Below are positions 37,553 through 50,900 of a DNA stretch of 64,000 nt, one piece after another; positions within the stretch are counted from its first letter, which is position 1; every line of letters starts with the position of its first letter. Location: contig CAJAII010000052.1 of the NCBI GenBank assembly GCA_903939755.1, positions 1-64,000 on the forward strand. The letters are read 5' to 3'. The notes below the pieces were generated by a model. The model was not told the DNA's origin and searched no databases. It worked only from the letters and a program-made list of their open reading frames with translations. A program made the position numbers and the translations under genes. The DNA is from an uncultured Flavobacteriales bacterium (lineage in GTDB: Bacteria > Bacteroidota > Bacteroidia > Flavobacteriales_D > Crocinitomicaceae).

Positions 37553-37930
37553 ATGGATAAATTTGAAATTAAATTAGGTGCGATTCTATTTGCTTTAGCA
37601 ATAATGTTTGGTGCATTTGGCGCTCACGCTTTAAAGGAATTGGTAAGCGAAGATGCGCTAAATACGTTTGAAATCGGTGTTCGATATCAATTTTATCAAG
37701 CATTAGGATTCTTATTCTTGGGTTTAGGTAAAGAGAAATTTGGGTTTAGTTTAAGAGCAATTTCTATTGGAATGTTAATTGGGCTATCTCTTTTTTGTGG
37801 CTCTATTTACGGCATTGCCTTAAAAGAAATAATTTCCTTTCCTGTATCTTTTTTAGGTCCAATTACTCCCATTGGTGGCGTTATTTTAATCTTTTCTTGG
37901 GGGAGATTGATAACCAAATTTTATAAATAA
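37553..37930 (+). CDS. DUF423 (YgdD-like) inner-membrane protein
   Basis: 125 residues with four hydrophobic helices. GAILFALAIMFGAFGAHALK, FEIGVRYQFYQALGFLFLGL, and SFLGPITPIGGVILIFSWGRL match the DUF423 family. Its biochemical role is unknown. The 157 bases after it lead to the 2-oxoglutarate dehydrogenase promoter region, so it looks monocistronic. Confidence 0.88.
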   Translation: MDKFEIKLGAILFALAIMFGAFGAHALKELVSEDALNTFEIGVRYQFYQALGFLFLGLGKEKFGFSLRAISIGMLIGLSLFCGSIYGIALKEIISFPVSFLGPITPIGGVILIFSWGRLITKFYK

Positions 37931-38053
37931 TTAGGCCTGATCTCTTGGCTTATTTCAACTAGTTAAACAATTCCCTCCCCCATTTCTTTATTAAAATTTA
38001 TTGAGGTGGTTAATTTGAATGGTTTTTTTAGTGCATTTTTATCCTTAAATTCT

Positions 38054-38061
38054 TAACTTTG
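38054..38061 (+). promoter_or_regulatory. -7 box before the 2-oxoglutarate dehydrogenase genes
   Basis: TAACTTTG, an exact TAnnTTTG, ends 26 bases before the ATG at 38088. The usual TTG at 19 bases upstream is not present, so support rests on the -7 box alone. Confidence 0.4.
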
Positions 38062-38087
38062 TTGCTATTAATTAGTGATAGAGTAGC

Positions 38088-40802
38088 ATGGATAAGGTCT
38101 CGTATTTGGGTAGTGCAGATATTAATGCAATTGAATTTTTATATAATCAGTATTGTTTAGATCCTGAAAGTGTTGATGAAGGCTGGAAAAAGTTTTTCGA
38201 AGGCTTCGAATTTGCAAAAACAGTTTATGATGCTGAGGGATCAATTCCTGAAAATTTCCAAAAGGAATTTAAGGTTATTAATTTAATTAATGGCTATCGT
38301 ACGCGAGGACATTTATTCACAAAAACGAATCCTGTAAGAGAAAGAAGGAAGTACTCTCCTACATTAGACATTGAAAATTTCGGCCTTAAGGAAACGGACT
38401 TAATGGAAAAGTTTCAAGCAGGAAATGACCTAGGCTTAGGAATTACTACTTTAAAAAATATTATTACTCACCTGGAATTGTCTTATTGTCTTTCTATTGG
38501 AGTTGAATTTATGTACATACGAACTCCAAAAAGAGTCGAATGGCTGAAGGCAAAGATGGAGGCGGTAAATAAACCAGTATATTCGAAAGAACAAAAGCGT
38601 AGTATTTTTAATAAATTAAATCAAGCAGCAAGTTTTGAGCATTTTTTAGGAAAGAAATTCGTCGGACAAAAAAGATTTTCAATTGAAGGGGGTGAAGCAC
38701 TCATTCCAGCATTGGACGCGCTGATTCATAAAGGTTCTGAATTAGGATTGAGCTATTTTGTCATGGGAATGGCACATAGAGGTCGTCTAAATACGCTAGC
38801 AAATATTTTTCAAAAAAGACCACAAGATATTTTTTCCGAATTCGAAGGAAAAGAATTTGAATTTGAGTCAGCTTTTGACGGAGACGTTAAGTATCACCAA
38901 GGCTTTTCATCAAAAATAACATTGTCAAATGGTAAGGAAATAGGCGTTACGCTAGCTCCAAATCCTTCTCATCTTGAAGCTGTTAGTACAGTTGTTGAAG
39001 GAATTGCAAGAGCAAAAATTGACCACATATTTGAAGATGACTCGAAAGTTTGCTCTGTCCTTATTCATGGTGATGCCGCTATTGCTGGACAAGGTATTGT
39101 ATACGAAACGATACAAATGGCGCAATTAGATGGCTATAAAGTGGGGGGTACGATACATATTGTTGTCAATAATCAAGTGGGTTTTACAACGAATTATCTT
39201 GATGGCCGTTCATCAACGTATTGTACCGATGTTGCAAAAACTACGCGATGTCCTGTTTTTCATGTTAATGGAGATGATGTGGAGGCGGTTGTACAGGCAA
39301 TTGAAATCGCGGTAGAATATCGACAAACTTTTAAACGAGATATTTTTATCGATTTGTTATGCTACAGAAAATATGGGCATAATGAAGGGGATGAACCTAA
39401 ATTTACGCAGCCTTCTCTTTATAATCTTATCGCTAAACACCCGAATCCAAAAGCGATCTACTTTAATCAATTGGAGTCTGAAGGAATTATTAATGCTGCA
39501 GAAGCAAATGGATTGGAAGAGGAATATGTAGCTTTTTTGGAAAGCGAATACCTTGAATCTAGAAAAAATGAAAAGGCTTTAGTATATGACTTTTTAAGTG
39601 AAACTTGGTCAGGATTTAGACACGGTACAGCTGTGGATTTTGACAATTCACCTAACACAGGTGTTTCTATTGACAAATTATACCAGCTTGGAGAAAAAAT
39701 ATCATCCCTTCCTGAAGGAAAAAAGTATTTTAGGAAAATAGCCAAGATATTTGATGATAGAGCGAACTCATTTCTTACTAATAAAGTGGATTGGGGGTCG
39801 GCAGAAATGCTGGCCTACGCTTCTTTGCTAGTTGAGGGGCATCCAATTCGTATTTCAGGGCAGGATGTAGAAAGAGGCACTTTCTCCCATCGCCATGCTG
39901 TTGTCATAACGGAAGATACGGAAGAAGAAATTGTTCCTCTTAACTTGATAGAACCAAATCAAGCACGTTTTTCTATCTACAATTCACTGTTATCCGAATA
40001 TGGCGTTTTAGGTTTTGAATATGGTTATTCTTTAGCAACACCTAAATGTCTTACGATCTGGGAAGCGCAATTTGGCGACTTTTTTAATGGCGCTCAAATT
40101 ATGGTGGATCAATTCATCACTGCTGGTGAGGATAAATGGGCCACTCAAAGTGGACTTGTATTATTGTTGCCTCATGGTTACGAAGGACAAGGAGCGGAGC
40201 ATTCAAGTGGTAGAATGGAACGTTTTCTTCAACAGGCTGCGGATCTAAATATCCAAGTTGTTAATACTTCTACGCCTGCCAATCATTTTCATGTGCTGAG
40301 AAGACAATTAAAAAGGGATTTTAGAAAACCTCTTGTGGTTTTCTCACCTAAATTATTACTACGCCACCCAGAGGCAACTTCCACCATGGAACAAATGGCT
40401 CAGGGGTCCTTTCAGGAAGTTATTGATGATATGGACGCCGTAAAAAAATCGGTCGACACGGTGGTGTTTTGCTCAGGTAAATTTTATTATGAGTCGAAAG
40501 CGAAAGCACGTGAATTAAATGTGAAAAATATGGCATTTGTCAGAGTGGAACAATTATACCCCTTGCCTAAAAAGCAACTGGATGCTATCCTGACAAAATA
40601 TAACGCTAAAAGTGTTCTCTGGGCGCAAGAAGAACCAGAAAATATGGGGGCATGGGCATTTATGGCCATGAATTATAAGGAAGGGAATTTAGTTGGAATT
40701 TGTAGGCCCGCATCTGCAGCTTCTGCTGAAGGTTCAAAAAAATTACATGAAAAAAGATTAGAGAAGTTATATAATCACTTATTTTCATACGCTAAAATTT
40801 AA
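38088..40802 (+). CDS. sucA: 2-oxoglutarate dehydrogenase E1 component
   Basis: 904 residues. It decarboxylates 2-oxoglutarate with thiamine diphosphate and passes succinyl to the E2 lipoyl arm. The N-terminal SYLGSADINAIEFLYNQY and NGYRTRGHL are typical of SucA/OdhA. Cofactor and active-site stretches include GMAHRGRLNTLAN, SHLEAVSTVVEG, HGDAAIAGQGIVYET, NNQVGFTT, NGDDVEAVV and CYRKYGHNEGDEP. It heads a co-directional group with sucB, maeB, ruvA and sprA. Confidence 0.97.
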   Translation: MDKVSYLGSADINAIEFLYNQYCLDPESVDEGWKKFFEGFEFAKTVYDAEGSIPENFQKEFKVINLINGYRTRGHLFTKTNPVRERRKYSPTLDIENFGLKETDLMEKFQAGNDLGLGITTLKNIITHLELSYCLSIGVEFMYIRTPKRVEWLKAKMEAVNKPVYSKEQKRSIFNKLNQAASFEHFLGKKFVGQKRFSIEGGEALIPALDALIHKGSELGLSYFVMGMAHRGRLNTLANIFQKRPQDIFSEFEGKEFEFESAFDGDVKYHQGFSSKITLSNGKEIGVTLAPNPSHLEAVSTVVEGIARAKIDHIFEDDSKVCSVLIHGDAAIAGQGIVYETIQMAQLDGYKVGGTIHIVVNNQVGFTTNYLDGRSSTYCTDVAKTTRCPVFHVNGDDVEAVVQAIEIAVEYRQTFKRDIFIDLLCYRKYGHNEGDEPKFTQPSLYNLIAKHPNPKAIYFNQLESEGIINAAEANGLEEEYVAFLESEYLESRKNEKALVYDFLSETWSGFRHGTAVDFDNSPNTGVSIDKLYQLGEKISSLPEGKKYFRKIAKIFDDRANSFLTNKVDWGSAEMLAYASLLVEGHPIRISGQDVERGTFSHRHAVVITEDTEEEIVPLNLIEPNQARFSIYNSLLSEYGVLGFEYGYSLATPKCLTIWEAQFGDFFNGAQIMVDQFITAGEDKWATQSGLVLLLPHGYEGQGAEHSSGRMERFLQQAADLNIQVVNTSTPANHFHVLRRQLKRDFRKPLVVFSPKLLLRHPEATSTMEQMAQGSFQEVIDDMDAVKKSVDTVVFCSGKFYYESKAKARELNVKNMAFVRVEQLYPLPKKQLDAILTKYNAKSVLWAQEEPENMGAWAFMAMNYKEGNLVGICRPASAASAEGSKKLHEKRLEKLYNHLFSYAKI

Positions 40803-40820
40803 TAAATTAAAGAAATATCC

Positions 40821-42074
40821 ATGGCAAAATTAGAAATGAAAGTCCCTTCACCAGGTGAATCCATCTCCGAAGTTGAAATTGCAGCTTGGTTGGTTGCTGA
40901 TGGGGATTATGTAGTGAAAGATCAAGCAATTGCTGAGGTTGACTCTGATAAAGCAACCTTGGAATTACCCGCTGAGGAGTCTGGAACTATTACCTTAATG
41001 GCTGCCGAAGGAGATGTTGTTAAGGTGGGACAGGTTGTTTGTTTAATTGACACTTCTGCGGCTAAACCGGTAGGAATTGTAAGCCCTGTTAAAGAAATTG
41101 AAGCTGCGACTATTCCCCCAATTGCAAAATCTCAACCAGCTCCAAGTCCTGACCCGATTATTAAATCGGATAGTTATGCTGCGGGCACTGCTTCCCCTGC
41201 CGCTACAAAGTTAATGGCCGAAAACAAGGTGTCGCCTAGTCAAGTTAGTGCATCAGGAAAAGATGGTCGGATTACAAAACAGGATGTTAATAATGCCATT
41301 GCAAAAGGATTTGATAATGCATCTATCTCTGTTTGGGGTGGTTCAAGAGAAATAAGAAGAGAAAAAATGTCAATGCTGCGAAGAAAAATTGCAGAACGTT
41401 TGGTATCGGTAAAGAATGAAACAGCTATGCTTACAACTTTTAATGAAGTTGACATGAAACCGATTATGGATCTTAGAACCAAGTATAAGGATGCATTTGC
41501 CAAGAAACACGAAGTTAATCTTGGATTTATGTCGTTCTTTACTAAAGCGGTAACCGAAGCGCTAAATATTTACCCAGCAGTCAATGGCCAAATTCAAAAT
41601 GGCGAAATAATCTATCATCAATATGCAGATATTGGTGTAGCCGTATCCTCACCAAAAGGCCTAATGGTTCCTATACTTAGAAATGCAGAGCAAATGTCAT
41701 TGGCAGAAATTGAGCGTGAAATCAAACGATTGGCAATTAAAGCACGCGATGGTAAGATTACACCAGATGAAATGACTGGAGGTACTTTTACCATTACAAA
41801 TGGTGGTGTATTTGGTTCCATGCTTTCCACCCCAATAATTAATCCGCCACAAGCGGCAATTCTGGGGATGCACAATATCGTTGATAGACCCGTAGCGATT
41901 AATGGTAAAGTTGAAATTAGACCGATTATGTATGTCGCGCTATCGTATGATCACCGAATTATTGACGGAAAAGAATCTGTTGGTTTTCTTGTGAAGGTAA
42001 AAGAAATGCTGGAAAATCCAGAACGCATCCTTTTTGGAGCGAAAGATGTTCATCAAGTTCTTTTGGATTTGTAA
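40821..42074 (+). CDS. sucB: Dihydrolipoyllysine succinyltransferase (2-oxoglutarate dehydrogenase E2)
   Basis: 417 residues. The lipoyl domain (1-76) carries Lys44 in [10 protein letters not shown], the lipoylation site. A Pro/Ala linker follows, then the E3-binding domain ([32 protein letters not shown]) and the catalytic acyltransferase domain with [11 protein letters not shown] (His378) and the [21 protein letters not shown] stretch characteristic of succinyltransferases. It follows sucA by 18 bases. The dihydrolipoamide dehydrogenase (E3) gene is not in the window. Confidence 0.97.
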   Translation: MAKLEMKVPSPGESISEVEIAAWLVADGDYVVKDQAIAEVDSDKATLELPAEESGTITLMAAEGDVVKVGQVVCLIDTSAAKPVGIVSPVKEIEAATIPPIAKSQPAPSPDPIIKSDSYAAGTASPAATKLMAENKVSPSQVSASGKDGRITKQDVNNAIAKGFDNASISVWGGSREIRREKMSMLRRKIAERLVSVKNETAMLTTFNEVDMKPIMDLRTKYKDAFAKKHEVNLGFMSFFTKAVTEALNIYPAVNGQIQNGEIIYHQYADIGVAVSSPKGLMVPILRNAEQMSLAEIEREIKRLAIKARDGKITPDEMTGGTFTITNGGVFGSMLSTPIINPPQAAILGMHNIVDRPVAINGKVEIRPIMYVALSYDHRIIDGKESVGFLVKVKEMLENPERILFGAKDVHQVLLDL

Positions 42075-42115
42075 TAGTGACTCTTAAGAGCTAACTATTA
42101 ACTAATTATATATTA

Positions 42116-44380
42116 ATGGATAAAATCAGAAAACAAGACGCGCTTGATTATCACTCATCAGGCCGTCCTGGAAAGATTGAAGTTGTACCGACAAAACCTT
42201 ATGCCTCCCAACGTGATCTTGCCTTGGCATATTCTCCGGGTGTGGCTGAACCTTGTCTTAAAATTGCTGAAAATCCAGATGATGTGTATAAATACACGAG
42301 TAAATCTAATTTGGTAGCAGTAATAACGAATGGCACTGCAGTTCTTGGTTTAGGTGATATCGGCCCAGCTGCTTCAAAACCAGTCATGGAAGGCAAAGGC
42401 TTATTGTTTAAAATTTTCGCAGATATTGATGTTTTTGATATCGAAATAGATGCGAAAGATCCTGAGTTGTTTATTCAAACTGTTAAAGCAATTGCGCCTA
42501 CTTTTGGTGGGATCAATTTAGAGGATATTAAGGCTCCTGAAGCATTTGAAATTGAACGTCGACTGAAAGAAGAATTGGATATTCCAATAATGCATGATGA
42601 TCAACATGGAACAGCTATCATTTCTTCTGCTGCATTATTGAATGCGTTGGAATTAGCAGGGAAGAAAATTCATCGGGTGAAAGTGTTAATTTCTGGAGCC
42701 GGTGCTGCAGCAATTTCTTGTGCCAATTTATACGTCTCGCTAGGGGTGCAATTGGAAAATATCTTTATGTATGATTCCAAAGGTTTGCTTTCTCTTCAAA
42801 GAACGGATTTGGACAAAATGAAGGCGGTCTTCGCAACGCATAAAGTGGATATTCCTTTTGAAAAAGGATTTAAAAACATGGATGTGTTTTTAGGTTTGTC
42901 TAAAGGGGGAGTGGTTAGCAAAGAAATGATTAAAATGATGGCTAAGGACCCGATCGTTTTTGCATTGGCTAATCCAGAACCGGAGATTTCTTACAAAGAT
43001 GCTACCTCAGTTAGAAAAGATATTATTTTGGCAACTGGTAGGTCGGATCATCCGAATCAAGTTAATAATGTATTGGGTTTCCCGTATATTTTTCGTGGTG
43101 CCCTAGATGTTAGGGCAACCACTATTAACGAAGAAATGAAACTCGCTGCAGTCAAAGCAATCGCTTCTTTGGCGAAAGAAACAATTCCCGAAGAGGTTAT
43201 TGAAGCGTATGGTGAGAAAAATATTTCATTTGGAAGGGAACAAATTATTCCTAAACCACTTGATCCAAGATTAATTTATTATGTCGCTCCTGCAGTAGCT
43301 AAGGCTGCCATGGATTCAGGTGTCGCAAAAAATCCAATCTTAGACTGGGGTGTTTATGAAACTCAACTAAAAAATCGCTTAGGTCTTGATAATAAGTTAG
43401 TAAGAGACATCACTTCCAAAGCACAAAGTAATCCCAAAACAGTTGTTTTTACAGAAGCGGATAATGTGAAAATTCTTAAAGCTGCTCAAATTGCATTTGA
43501 AGATGGAGTGGCACTTCCAATATTACTGGGTAATAGAGTTTTGATTCAATCTTTAATAAATGAATACGCTATTGAATTACCTGATGTAACCATAATTGAT
43601 CCGAAGGATGAAATGGAGAATGAGCGTCGAAGTGCATTTGGCAAGGCTTTCTTTAATAAAAGGAAAAGGCGTGGAATCATGGAGTTTGAAGCCATTCAAT
43701 TAATGCGAGAAAGAAATCATTTTGGCGCTATGATGGTGGAAAGTGGATACGCGGATGCTATGATTACGGGACTTACAAGAAGCTATCGATCATTATTGAA
43801 GCCTCTTTTGCAAATCATCGATCTTGAAAAGGATGTGAATAGAGTAGCGGGAATGTATATCCTAAATACAAAACGTGGACCTCTTTTTTTAGCGGATACG
43901 ACGGTTAATCTTAATCCAAATGCGGAACAAATTGCGGAGATCACACTCAATGTGGCGAAAACTATTCGTAAACTTAAAGTGATACCTAAGATTGCCTTGT
44001 TGAGTTATTCTAATTTTGGGTCCTCACCAGGCGATGACGCAGAAAAAATGGGGCGCGCAGTTAAATTATTACATAAAAGTCATCCCAACTTGATTGTTGA
44101 TGGAGAAATGCAAGCTAATTTCGCGCTAAATGCAGAGTTGATGAATGAAAAATTTGCCTTTTCTACCTTGGTAAACAAAGAGGTTAATACCTTAATTTTT
44201 CCCAATTTATCTGCGGGAAATATTGCCTATAAACTATTGCAACAAATGACAGAAGGTGATGCCATTGGTCCAATATTAATTGGGTTTAAAAAATCAATAC
44301 ACGTTGTTCAATTGGGCTCTACTGTAAGAGAGATTGTTAATATGGTTAAAATCGCGGTTATAGACGCCCAAAATAAATAA
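42116..44380 (+). CDS. maeB: NADP-dependent malic enzyme with phosphotransacetylase-like domain
   Basis: 754 residues, the long MaeB type. The malic enzyme part (about 1-400) shows [48 protein letters not shown] and [16 protein letters not shown]. The C-terminal ~325 residues resemble phosphate acetyltransferase ([57 protein letters not shown]) and in studied enzymes act as an allosteric module. It makes pyruvate, CO2 and NADPH from malate. ruvA begins one base after its stop. Confidence 0.96.
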   Translation: MDKIRKQDALDYHSSGRPGKIEVVPTKPYASQRDLALAYSPGVAEPCLKIAENPDDVYKYTSKSNLVAVITNGTAVLGLGDIGPAASKPVMEGKGLLFKIFADIDVFDIEIDAKDPELFIQTVKAIAPTFGGINLEDIKAPEAFEIERRLKEELDIPIMHDDQHGTAIISSAALLNALELAGKKIHRVKVLISGAGAAAISCANLYVSLGVQLENIFMYDSKGLLSLQRTDLDKMKAVFATHKVDIPFEKGFKNMDVFLGLSKGGVVSKEMIKMMAKDPIVFALANPEPEISYKDATSVRKDIILATGRSDHPNQVNNVLGFPYIFRGALDVRATTINEEMKLAAVKAIASLAKETIPEEVIEAYGEKNISFGREQIIPKPLDPRLIYYVAPAVAKAAMDSGVAKNPILDWGVYETQLKNRLGLDNKLVRDITSKAQSNPKTVVFTEADNVKILKAAQIAFEDGVALPILLGNRVLIQSLINEYAIELPDVTIIDPKDEMENERRSAFGKAFFNKRKRRGIMEFEAIQLMRERNHFGAMMVESGYADAMITGLTRSYRSLLKPLLQIIDLEKDVNRVAGMYILNTKRGPLFLADTTVNLNPNAEQIAEITLNVAKTIRKLKVIPKIALLSYSNFGSSPGDDAEKMGRAVKLLHKSHPNLIVDGEMQANFALNAELMNEKFAFSTLVNKEVNTLIFPNLSAGNIAYKLLQQMTEGDAIGPILIGFKKSIHVVQLGSTVREIVNMVKIAVIDAQNK

Positions 44381-44381
44381 G

Positions 44382-44957
44382 ATGATAGCGCAATTAAATG
44401 GTAAGTTAATAGAAAAAAATCCAACCGAATTGGTAATTGATTGTGGGGGCGTTGGTTACGATGTTAAAATATCCTTGAATACATATACAACGATTGGCTC
44501 TGCTGAAGCAATTCGAGTTTATACAAAACTGATTGTTAGAGAAGACGCTCAAATTCTTTATGGATTTGCCTCTAAGGAGGAAAGAGAAATGTTCAATTAT
44601 TTAATCAGTGTATCGGGAATCGGACCAAACATAGCAATGGTGATGTTGTCTTCTATGGTACCTGAAGAAATTGCATTTGCTATTCAAACGGAAGATGTGG
44701 TAACTATTCAAGGTATTAAAGGAATCGGTGCAAAAACAGCTCAAAGAGTTATTCTTGATCTGAAAGGAAAGGTGATGAAAATTGCGGGAGGAATTGAAAA
44801 TTCACCAGCTTTAAACAATACGAATCGATTTGATGCGTTAAATGCCCTCGTTTCTTTAGGCTTTGATAAAAAAGCAGCTGAAAAGGCAATTGATAAAGTC
44901 GATTCCGGTGAACTGGCTGTTGAAATATTAATTAAAGAAGCATTAAAAGTATTGTGA
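44382..44957 (+). CDS. ruvA: Holliday junction DNA helicase subunit RuvA
   Basis: 191 residues, slightly shorter than the usual ~200. MIAQLNGKLIEKNPTELVID starts the OB fold. The helix-hairpin-helix region includes FNYLISVSGIGPNIAMVMLS and IQGIKGIGAKTAQRVILDLKGK. The C-terminal RuvB-binding domain shows DALNALVSLGFDKKAAEKAI. RuvA binds four-way junctions and loads RuvB. Packed between maeB (one-base gap) and sprA. Confidence 0.96.
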   Translation: MIAQLNGKLIEKNPTELVIDCGGVGYDVKISLNTYTTIGSAEAIRVYTKLIVREDAQILYGFASKEEREMFNYLISVSGIGPNIAMVMLSSMVPEEIAFAIQTEDVVTIQGIKGIGAKTAQRVILDLKGKVMKIAGGIENSPALNNTNRFDALNALVSLGFDKKAAEKAIDKVDSGELAVEILIKEALKVL

Positions 44958-44991
44958 TTTGAATAAAGCGTTTACACAAAGTATTTTTTGT

Positions 44992-47900
44992 ATGCGAGGC
45001 TTTGCTTTAGTAAGGCTTCTGTTCATTTTGACCATTATAGTCAAAGGAACTACTGCATTTACTCAAAATGGTCCAACGCTTCCATTCCCAATATTTAATC
45101 CCTTAAATCCTAGTCAAAACGGTACGCAAAGTTTTGATTTAGGAAATCCAAGTTCGCTAAATCAAACGATGGTTTATGATCCTTCTACTGGGACGTATGT
45201 TTTTACAGAAACATTAGGGAATGGGTTGAATTTTAAAAATCCTTCCATGATGACCTTGGAGGAATACCTTAATTATAAAAATAAAAAAGCCATCGACCAA
45301 AATTGGCAGGAAATTATTGAAGAGGAATCGGTAGTTGGTAGGTCATTTGAATTGCCGATTAAAATTGGAAGTAAAGCTTTTGAAAACTTTTTCGGTTCAG
45401 ATGAAATTGTGATTCGTCCTCAGGGTAACGTGGAGGTGCAGTTTGGAATTAATTCTTCCCGCTACGATAATCCCATCTTGCCAATGAGGCAGCGAAAAAT
45501 TACGCGATTTGATTTCCAACAAAATATCAATATGGATATTGTTGGTCAAATCGGTACAAAATTAAAAATTGGGGCTAAGTACAGTACTCAGGCGTCCTTT
45601 GATTTTGAAAATATTTCAAAAATAGAGCACACTGGAGATGAAGATCAAATTCTTCAAAAAATTGCTTTGGGTATGGTTTCCCTTGACTTGCCAACTAGTT
45701 TAATTCAAGGATCACAAACTCTTTTTGGTGCTAAAACGCAATTAAAGTTTGGCCGCGCAACAATTGATTTGATTGCGGCTTCTTCGAAAGGGAAAAGACA
45801 AGAAATTAATATCACTGGAAAATCTCAAGTTCAAAAATTTGAGTTAAGCGCGGATAATTATGAAGCGAATCGCCATTATTTCTTAAATCTATTTCACCAA
45901 CAAAATTACGATAATGCCATGTCAACATTGCCTGTTGTAAATTCAACAAGGTATATTACACGTATTGAGGTGTGGATTACGAATAGAACAAATAATACCG
46001 AAAATACTCGAAATATTATAGCTTTTGCAGATTTAGGGGAGGGACTCCCAAGCAATTGTCAAGGTGCACCGGGTGGCTATCAAGCAAATTATGATCCGGA
46101 TAATCGGGCCAATGCATTATATGATTGGGCTGCCAATCAACCCTTGGTTCGTGGATTTGCAAATGCGGTCAGTGCGCTTAGTGCACAAGTCACTGCACCT
46201 GGACCTTTTCAACAAGCTATTGATTACGAAAAGGTAGAAAATGCTAGAAAATTAACAGAGCAGGAATATTCTTACAATGCGCTATTGGGTTATATATCAT
46301 TAAATAATCCACTGAATAATGATGAGGTACTTGCGATCGCTTATGAATATACCTACCGAGGTGAAACGTATCATGTAGGTGAATTTTCTACAGATGGCGC
46401 CAGTGGGCAACAAGCATTAATTTTAAAATTAATCAAACCAACAATCACCAATCCAAGAAATAAAATTTGGGACTTGATGATGAAAAATGTCTATTCCGTT
46501 GGGGCATTTCAGGTTGATCAGTTAGGTTTTAGAGTGGATATTTTATACAATAATCCTGAAACATCTGTCCTTTTACCCATCTTCCCAATGAATGGGGTTG
46601 ATGATAAGCAATTGGTTACTTTGTTGGATATGGATAAGATTAATCAAAATAATCAACCTTTTTCGGATGGTGTTTTTGATTTTGTTCCTTTCAATATGGT
46701 CAATAACAAAGCTGATAATGGAGGTACAATTAATCGCAAAAATGGTCGGATTTTCTTTTCTACGATTGAACCTTTTGGTAAAACGTTGGCAAAGAAGTTG
46801 TCTGATGTTGGAATCCCTCAACTTACAATCGATAAGGTTTCTTTTTATGAGTTGTACGATTCAACGAAGACTGCAGCGCAACAGATACCTAGTAAAAATC
46901 GATTCCTTTTCAAAGGGGAATACCAATCATCTGTTAGCTCTGATATTCCATTAAATGCCCTAAATGTTCCCCAAGGAGCGGTTTCAGTTACTGCCGGGGG
47001 GATTAAACTGACGGAAGGAACAGATTATACGGTTGATTATAATTTAGGAAGGGTTAAAATATTAAATACGGGTATTTTGGAATCAAATACACCAATCAAA
47101 ATTTCAATTGAAAGTAATTCGGTGTTTGGTTTTCAAGCGCGTTCCATGTTCGGAGGACACTACCAATATCGATTTAGTGATAAATTTAAAGTCGGTGGTA
47201 CTTGGGTAAGAATGACCGAAAGACCGGTAACTCAAAAAGTAGATTTTGGGTCAGAACCATTTAAAAATAATGTTATTGGCGCTGATTTTGCGATTCGTAC
47301 CAATGTGCCTTTTCTCACGAAATTGGTGGATTTATTACCGGTCATCTCGACTACGCAAATGTCTACATTTTCTTTGACAGGTGAGGTTGCTCACCTTATT
47401 CCAGGTCAACCAAGGGCAATCAATAAGGAAGGAACTTCTTATATCGACGATTTTGAAGCAAGTCAAAGTGCGATTGATTTAAAATCAATAACAGCTTGGC
47501 GATTAGCCTCTATCCCTCAAGGTCAGCCAGATTTGTTTCCTGAAGCTTATGTGAAAGATTTATCCGCTGGATTTAAACGGTCTAAAATTGCATGGTACCT
47601 TATTGATCCTCTTTTTTACCAAAGCAACAACTTAACCCCTGACCATATCAAACAAGATGCTTCGATGTTAGCGGATAGCCGTATGCGTTTGGTGAATCAA
47701 AAAGATATTTTTCCTAATCTTCAACAGCAATATGGCTCTATTCCTAATATTTCTGTGATGGAATTGTCTTATTATCCATCGGAGAGAGGGATGCATAATT
47801 ATGATACTACTAATACCGTTAATGCTGATGGATCTTTTACAAATCCAGAAAATCGTTGGGGGGGAATAATGAGATCTTTGACTACGAATGATTTCGAACA

Positions 47901-50900
47901 AACGAACATTGAATTCATTCAGTTTTGGGTGCTTGATCCCTTTAATGAAGATGCGGAAAATGTAAACCCAAACACGATGCATTCGGGAGGGGATCTTTAT
48001 TTTAATCTTGGAAATATTTCTGAAGATATCTTGCCTGATTCTAGAAAAAGCTTTGAAAATGGCTTGCCACCTTTAGCAACTTCTATTGTGGACAATATTG
48101 ACACAACCCTTTGGTCTAGAATTTCAACGCAACAAGTTGTGGTAAATGCTTTTGATACCGATCCTGAATCAAGAAAAAATCAAGATGTTGGTATTGATGG
48201 TTGGAATAACGATAAAGAAAAATTGGCGTTTACGAATTATGTGCAATGGGTGCAAAATAATGCAGTCCTTGACCCAGTCGTAAAAGCCCGCATGATTGCA
48301 GATCCTTCTAACGATGATTATAATTATTACCTAGATGATAATTACGATAATGAAAGTGCAACAATCTTAAAAAGATATAAAAAATATAATGGCATGGAGG
48401 GCAATTCGCCAACTACAGAAATGTCGGACACTGCTAATGCTGATGGTTACCCCACTCAAGGTAGTAACATGCCAGATTTAGAAGATATAAATCAGGACAA
48501 TAACCTTTCTGAATCGGAAAGTTATTTTCAATATAAGATGAGCCTTCGGCCGAATGATATGGCTGTTGGTAAGAATTACATTACAAATGTTCAAGTTTAT
48601 CAAAATGGAAACAAAACAGAATATTGGTATCAGGTAAAAATTCCTTTAAGGGATTTTGAAAAGAAGGTAAATGGCATACAAGATTTTAGGTCGATTCGTT
48701 TCATGAGAATGTACCTAAAAGGATTTGATGAAGAAGTACTTCTTCGCTTTGCCAAGTTAGAATTGATACGCGGCGAATGGAGACGTTATTATAATGATTT
48801 AACTCAGCCTGGAATTAGCATCCAACAGGACCCAAATCTTACCTCTTTCAATATTGCTGCAGTCAACGTTGAAGAAAATGATCAGCGGACGCCAATTAAA
48901 TATGAAGTTCCTCCTGGGATAACTAGGGAAATAGATCCTTCTCAAACGTATCAAAGACAATTGAATGAGCAATCGTTAGTTCTCGAAGTATGTAACTTGC
49001 AAGATGGTGACGCCCGTGCAGCCTACAAAAATGTTCAGTTTGATGTAAGAACATATAAGAAATTAAAAATGTTTGTTCATGCTGAAGAAGTGAATCCTTT
49101 GCTTCCACTTAATAATTCTGATATGACATTGTTTGTTAGGCTCGGAACTGATTTTGTGGAAAATTATTATGAGTATGAACTTCCAATGGATGTGACGCAA
49201 TGGGGATCAACTTCTCCGGAATCAATTTGGCCTGAAGCAAATAACATAGAAATTGTTTTTGATGATTTGTTGGACCTTAAAAAAGATAGAAATACTAAAA
49301 TTGAACAAGCAGCTGCTGGGATTTCCTACTTATTAGAATATTCAATTGTTGACCCGGCTAATCCAAATCGGAAAATTAAAATTAAGGGTAGCCCTAATCT
49401 CCAGGCGGTAAAAACAATAATGGTTGGTGTTCGCAATCCGCTGCAAGCAGACCCAGATAATAATTGGGCAGATGATGGACAAGCTGATTGTGCTATCGTT
49501 TGGATAAATGAATTAAGGTTAACTGATTTTGTGAGCGAAGGCGGTTCTGCAGCTGTGGGACAAATGCAGGTGCAGCTAGCAGATTTTGCAAATGTTTCTG
49601 CCTCAGGAAATTATTCAGGGATAAATTGGGGGAGTGTAGAAAGTCGTGTGCAAGAACGCCAACGAAATGAGAAAATTGGTGTAGATATGAATGCGAACAT
49701 CCAACTAGGTCAATTCTTTGGTAAACAAACACGCATATCACTGCCTTTCTTCTATGGTTATTCGTTAGGAATTATAAATCCGGAATACGATCCTTTTAAT
49801 CCAGACATTAAACTTTCCGATTACGATCCAACGACAAGAAAAGAGCGCGCCAAAATGGGTCAGGATTTTACGGAAAGAAAGTCTTATAATTTTACGAATG
49901 TCAGGAAAGAACTGAAGGCAGGAGCGAAGCCTCATTTCTATCGGATTTCTAATTGGTCAGCAAGCTATGCCTTTTCAGAAAATTTAAAAAGAGATTTTAA
50001 CATAAATTATGACAAAACTAAAACTTGGACGGGTGCATTAAATTATAACTACACCTTTGCGAGTAAGGCATATGAACCATTCAAAAAATGGAAGCCTGTC
50101 CAAAAATCAAAATGGTTGCAATTAATTAAAGAAACAAATGTTTTTTTAATGCCTAAAAATATTTCCTTTACCAATGATTATTCAAGGATCTATAATGAAA
50201 GGCAAGTGCGAAATAACCTTGTTCCAAATTATGAATTCGACCCTATTTTCTTGAAGCGTTTTGATTGGACCCGTAACTATAATATTGGGTATGACATTAC
50301 TAAAAATTTAAAAGCAAGTTTCACCGCTACCAATAAAGCAATGTTTGAAGAAGGCAATAGCAGGGTAGATCGTAGGTTGGATCAAGCAGGTTTCCAAGAA
50401 TTTAAAGACACCATTCGTTCTCAAATGTCAACCTTTGGTAAAACGATGGATTATGGCCATACGTATAGTTTGAGTTATGCGCTTCCTTTGGATAAAATCC
50501 CTTTGACGGATTGGCTTACAGCGAATGCTAAATATTCAGGAACGTATAACTGGCAAAGAGCTCCACTGGGACAAACTAGTTTTGGTAATACCATTCAAAA
50601 CAATCGGTCTGTCAACATGACTTCACAGGCAAATTTTGTAACGCTTTACAACAAAATACCCTATTTTAAAAGGGTATTGTCCGATGGAAGAAATGCGCGT
50701 GGAGCAATTAATCCGAAGGATGCTAATGGATCAGGAAATGTGAAGCCTGGTGATGCCAAGGTGAAAGAAGAGGAAGAATTAAAGCCGCCTAAGCCTTTGG
50801 AAGAAATGACGAAGAAAGAACGCCGCAAATTTGAACGATTGAAGCGACAATTTGAACGTAAAAAGCGAAAAAAACAACGTGAAAAAGAAAAAGTGAACCC

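Noticed and set aside
42080-42095. Palindrome CTCTTAAGAG between sucB and maeB as an operator or terminator
   Set aside because: Ten bases, AT-rich centre, no T run; expected by chance at this size.
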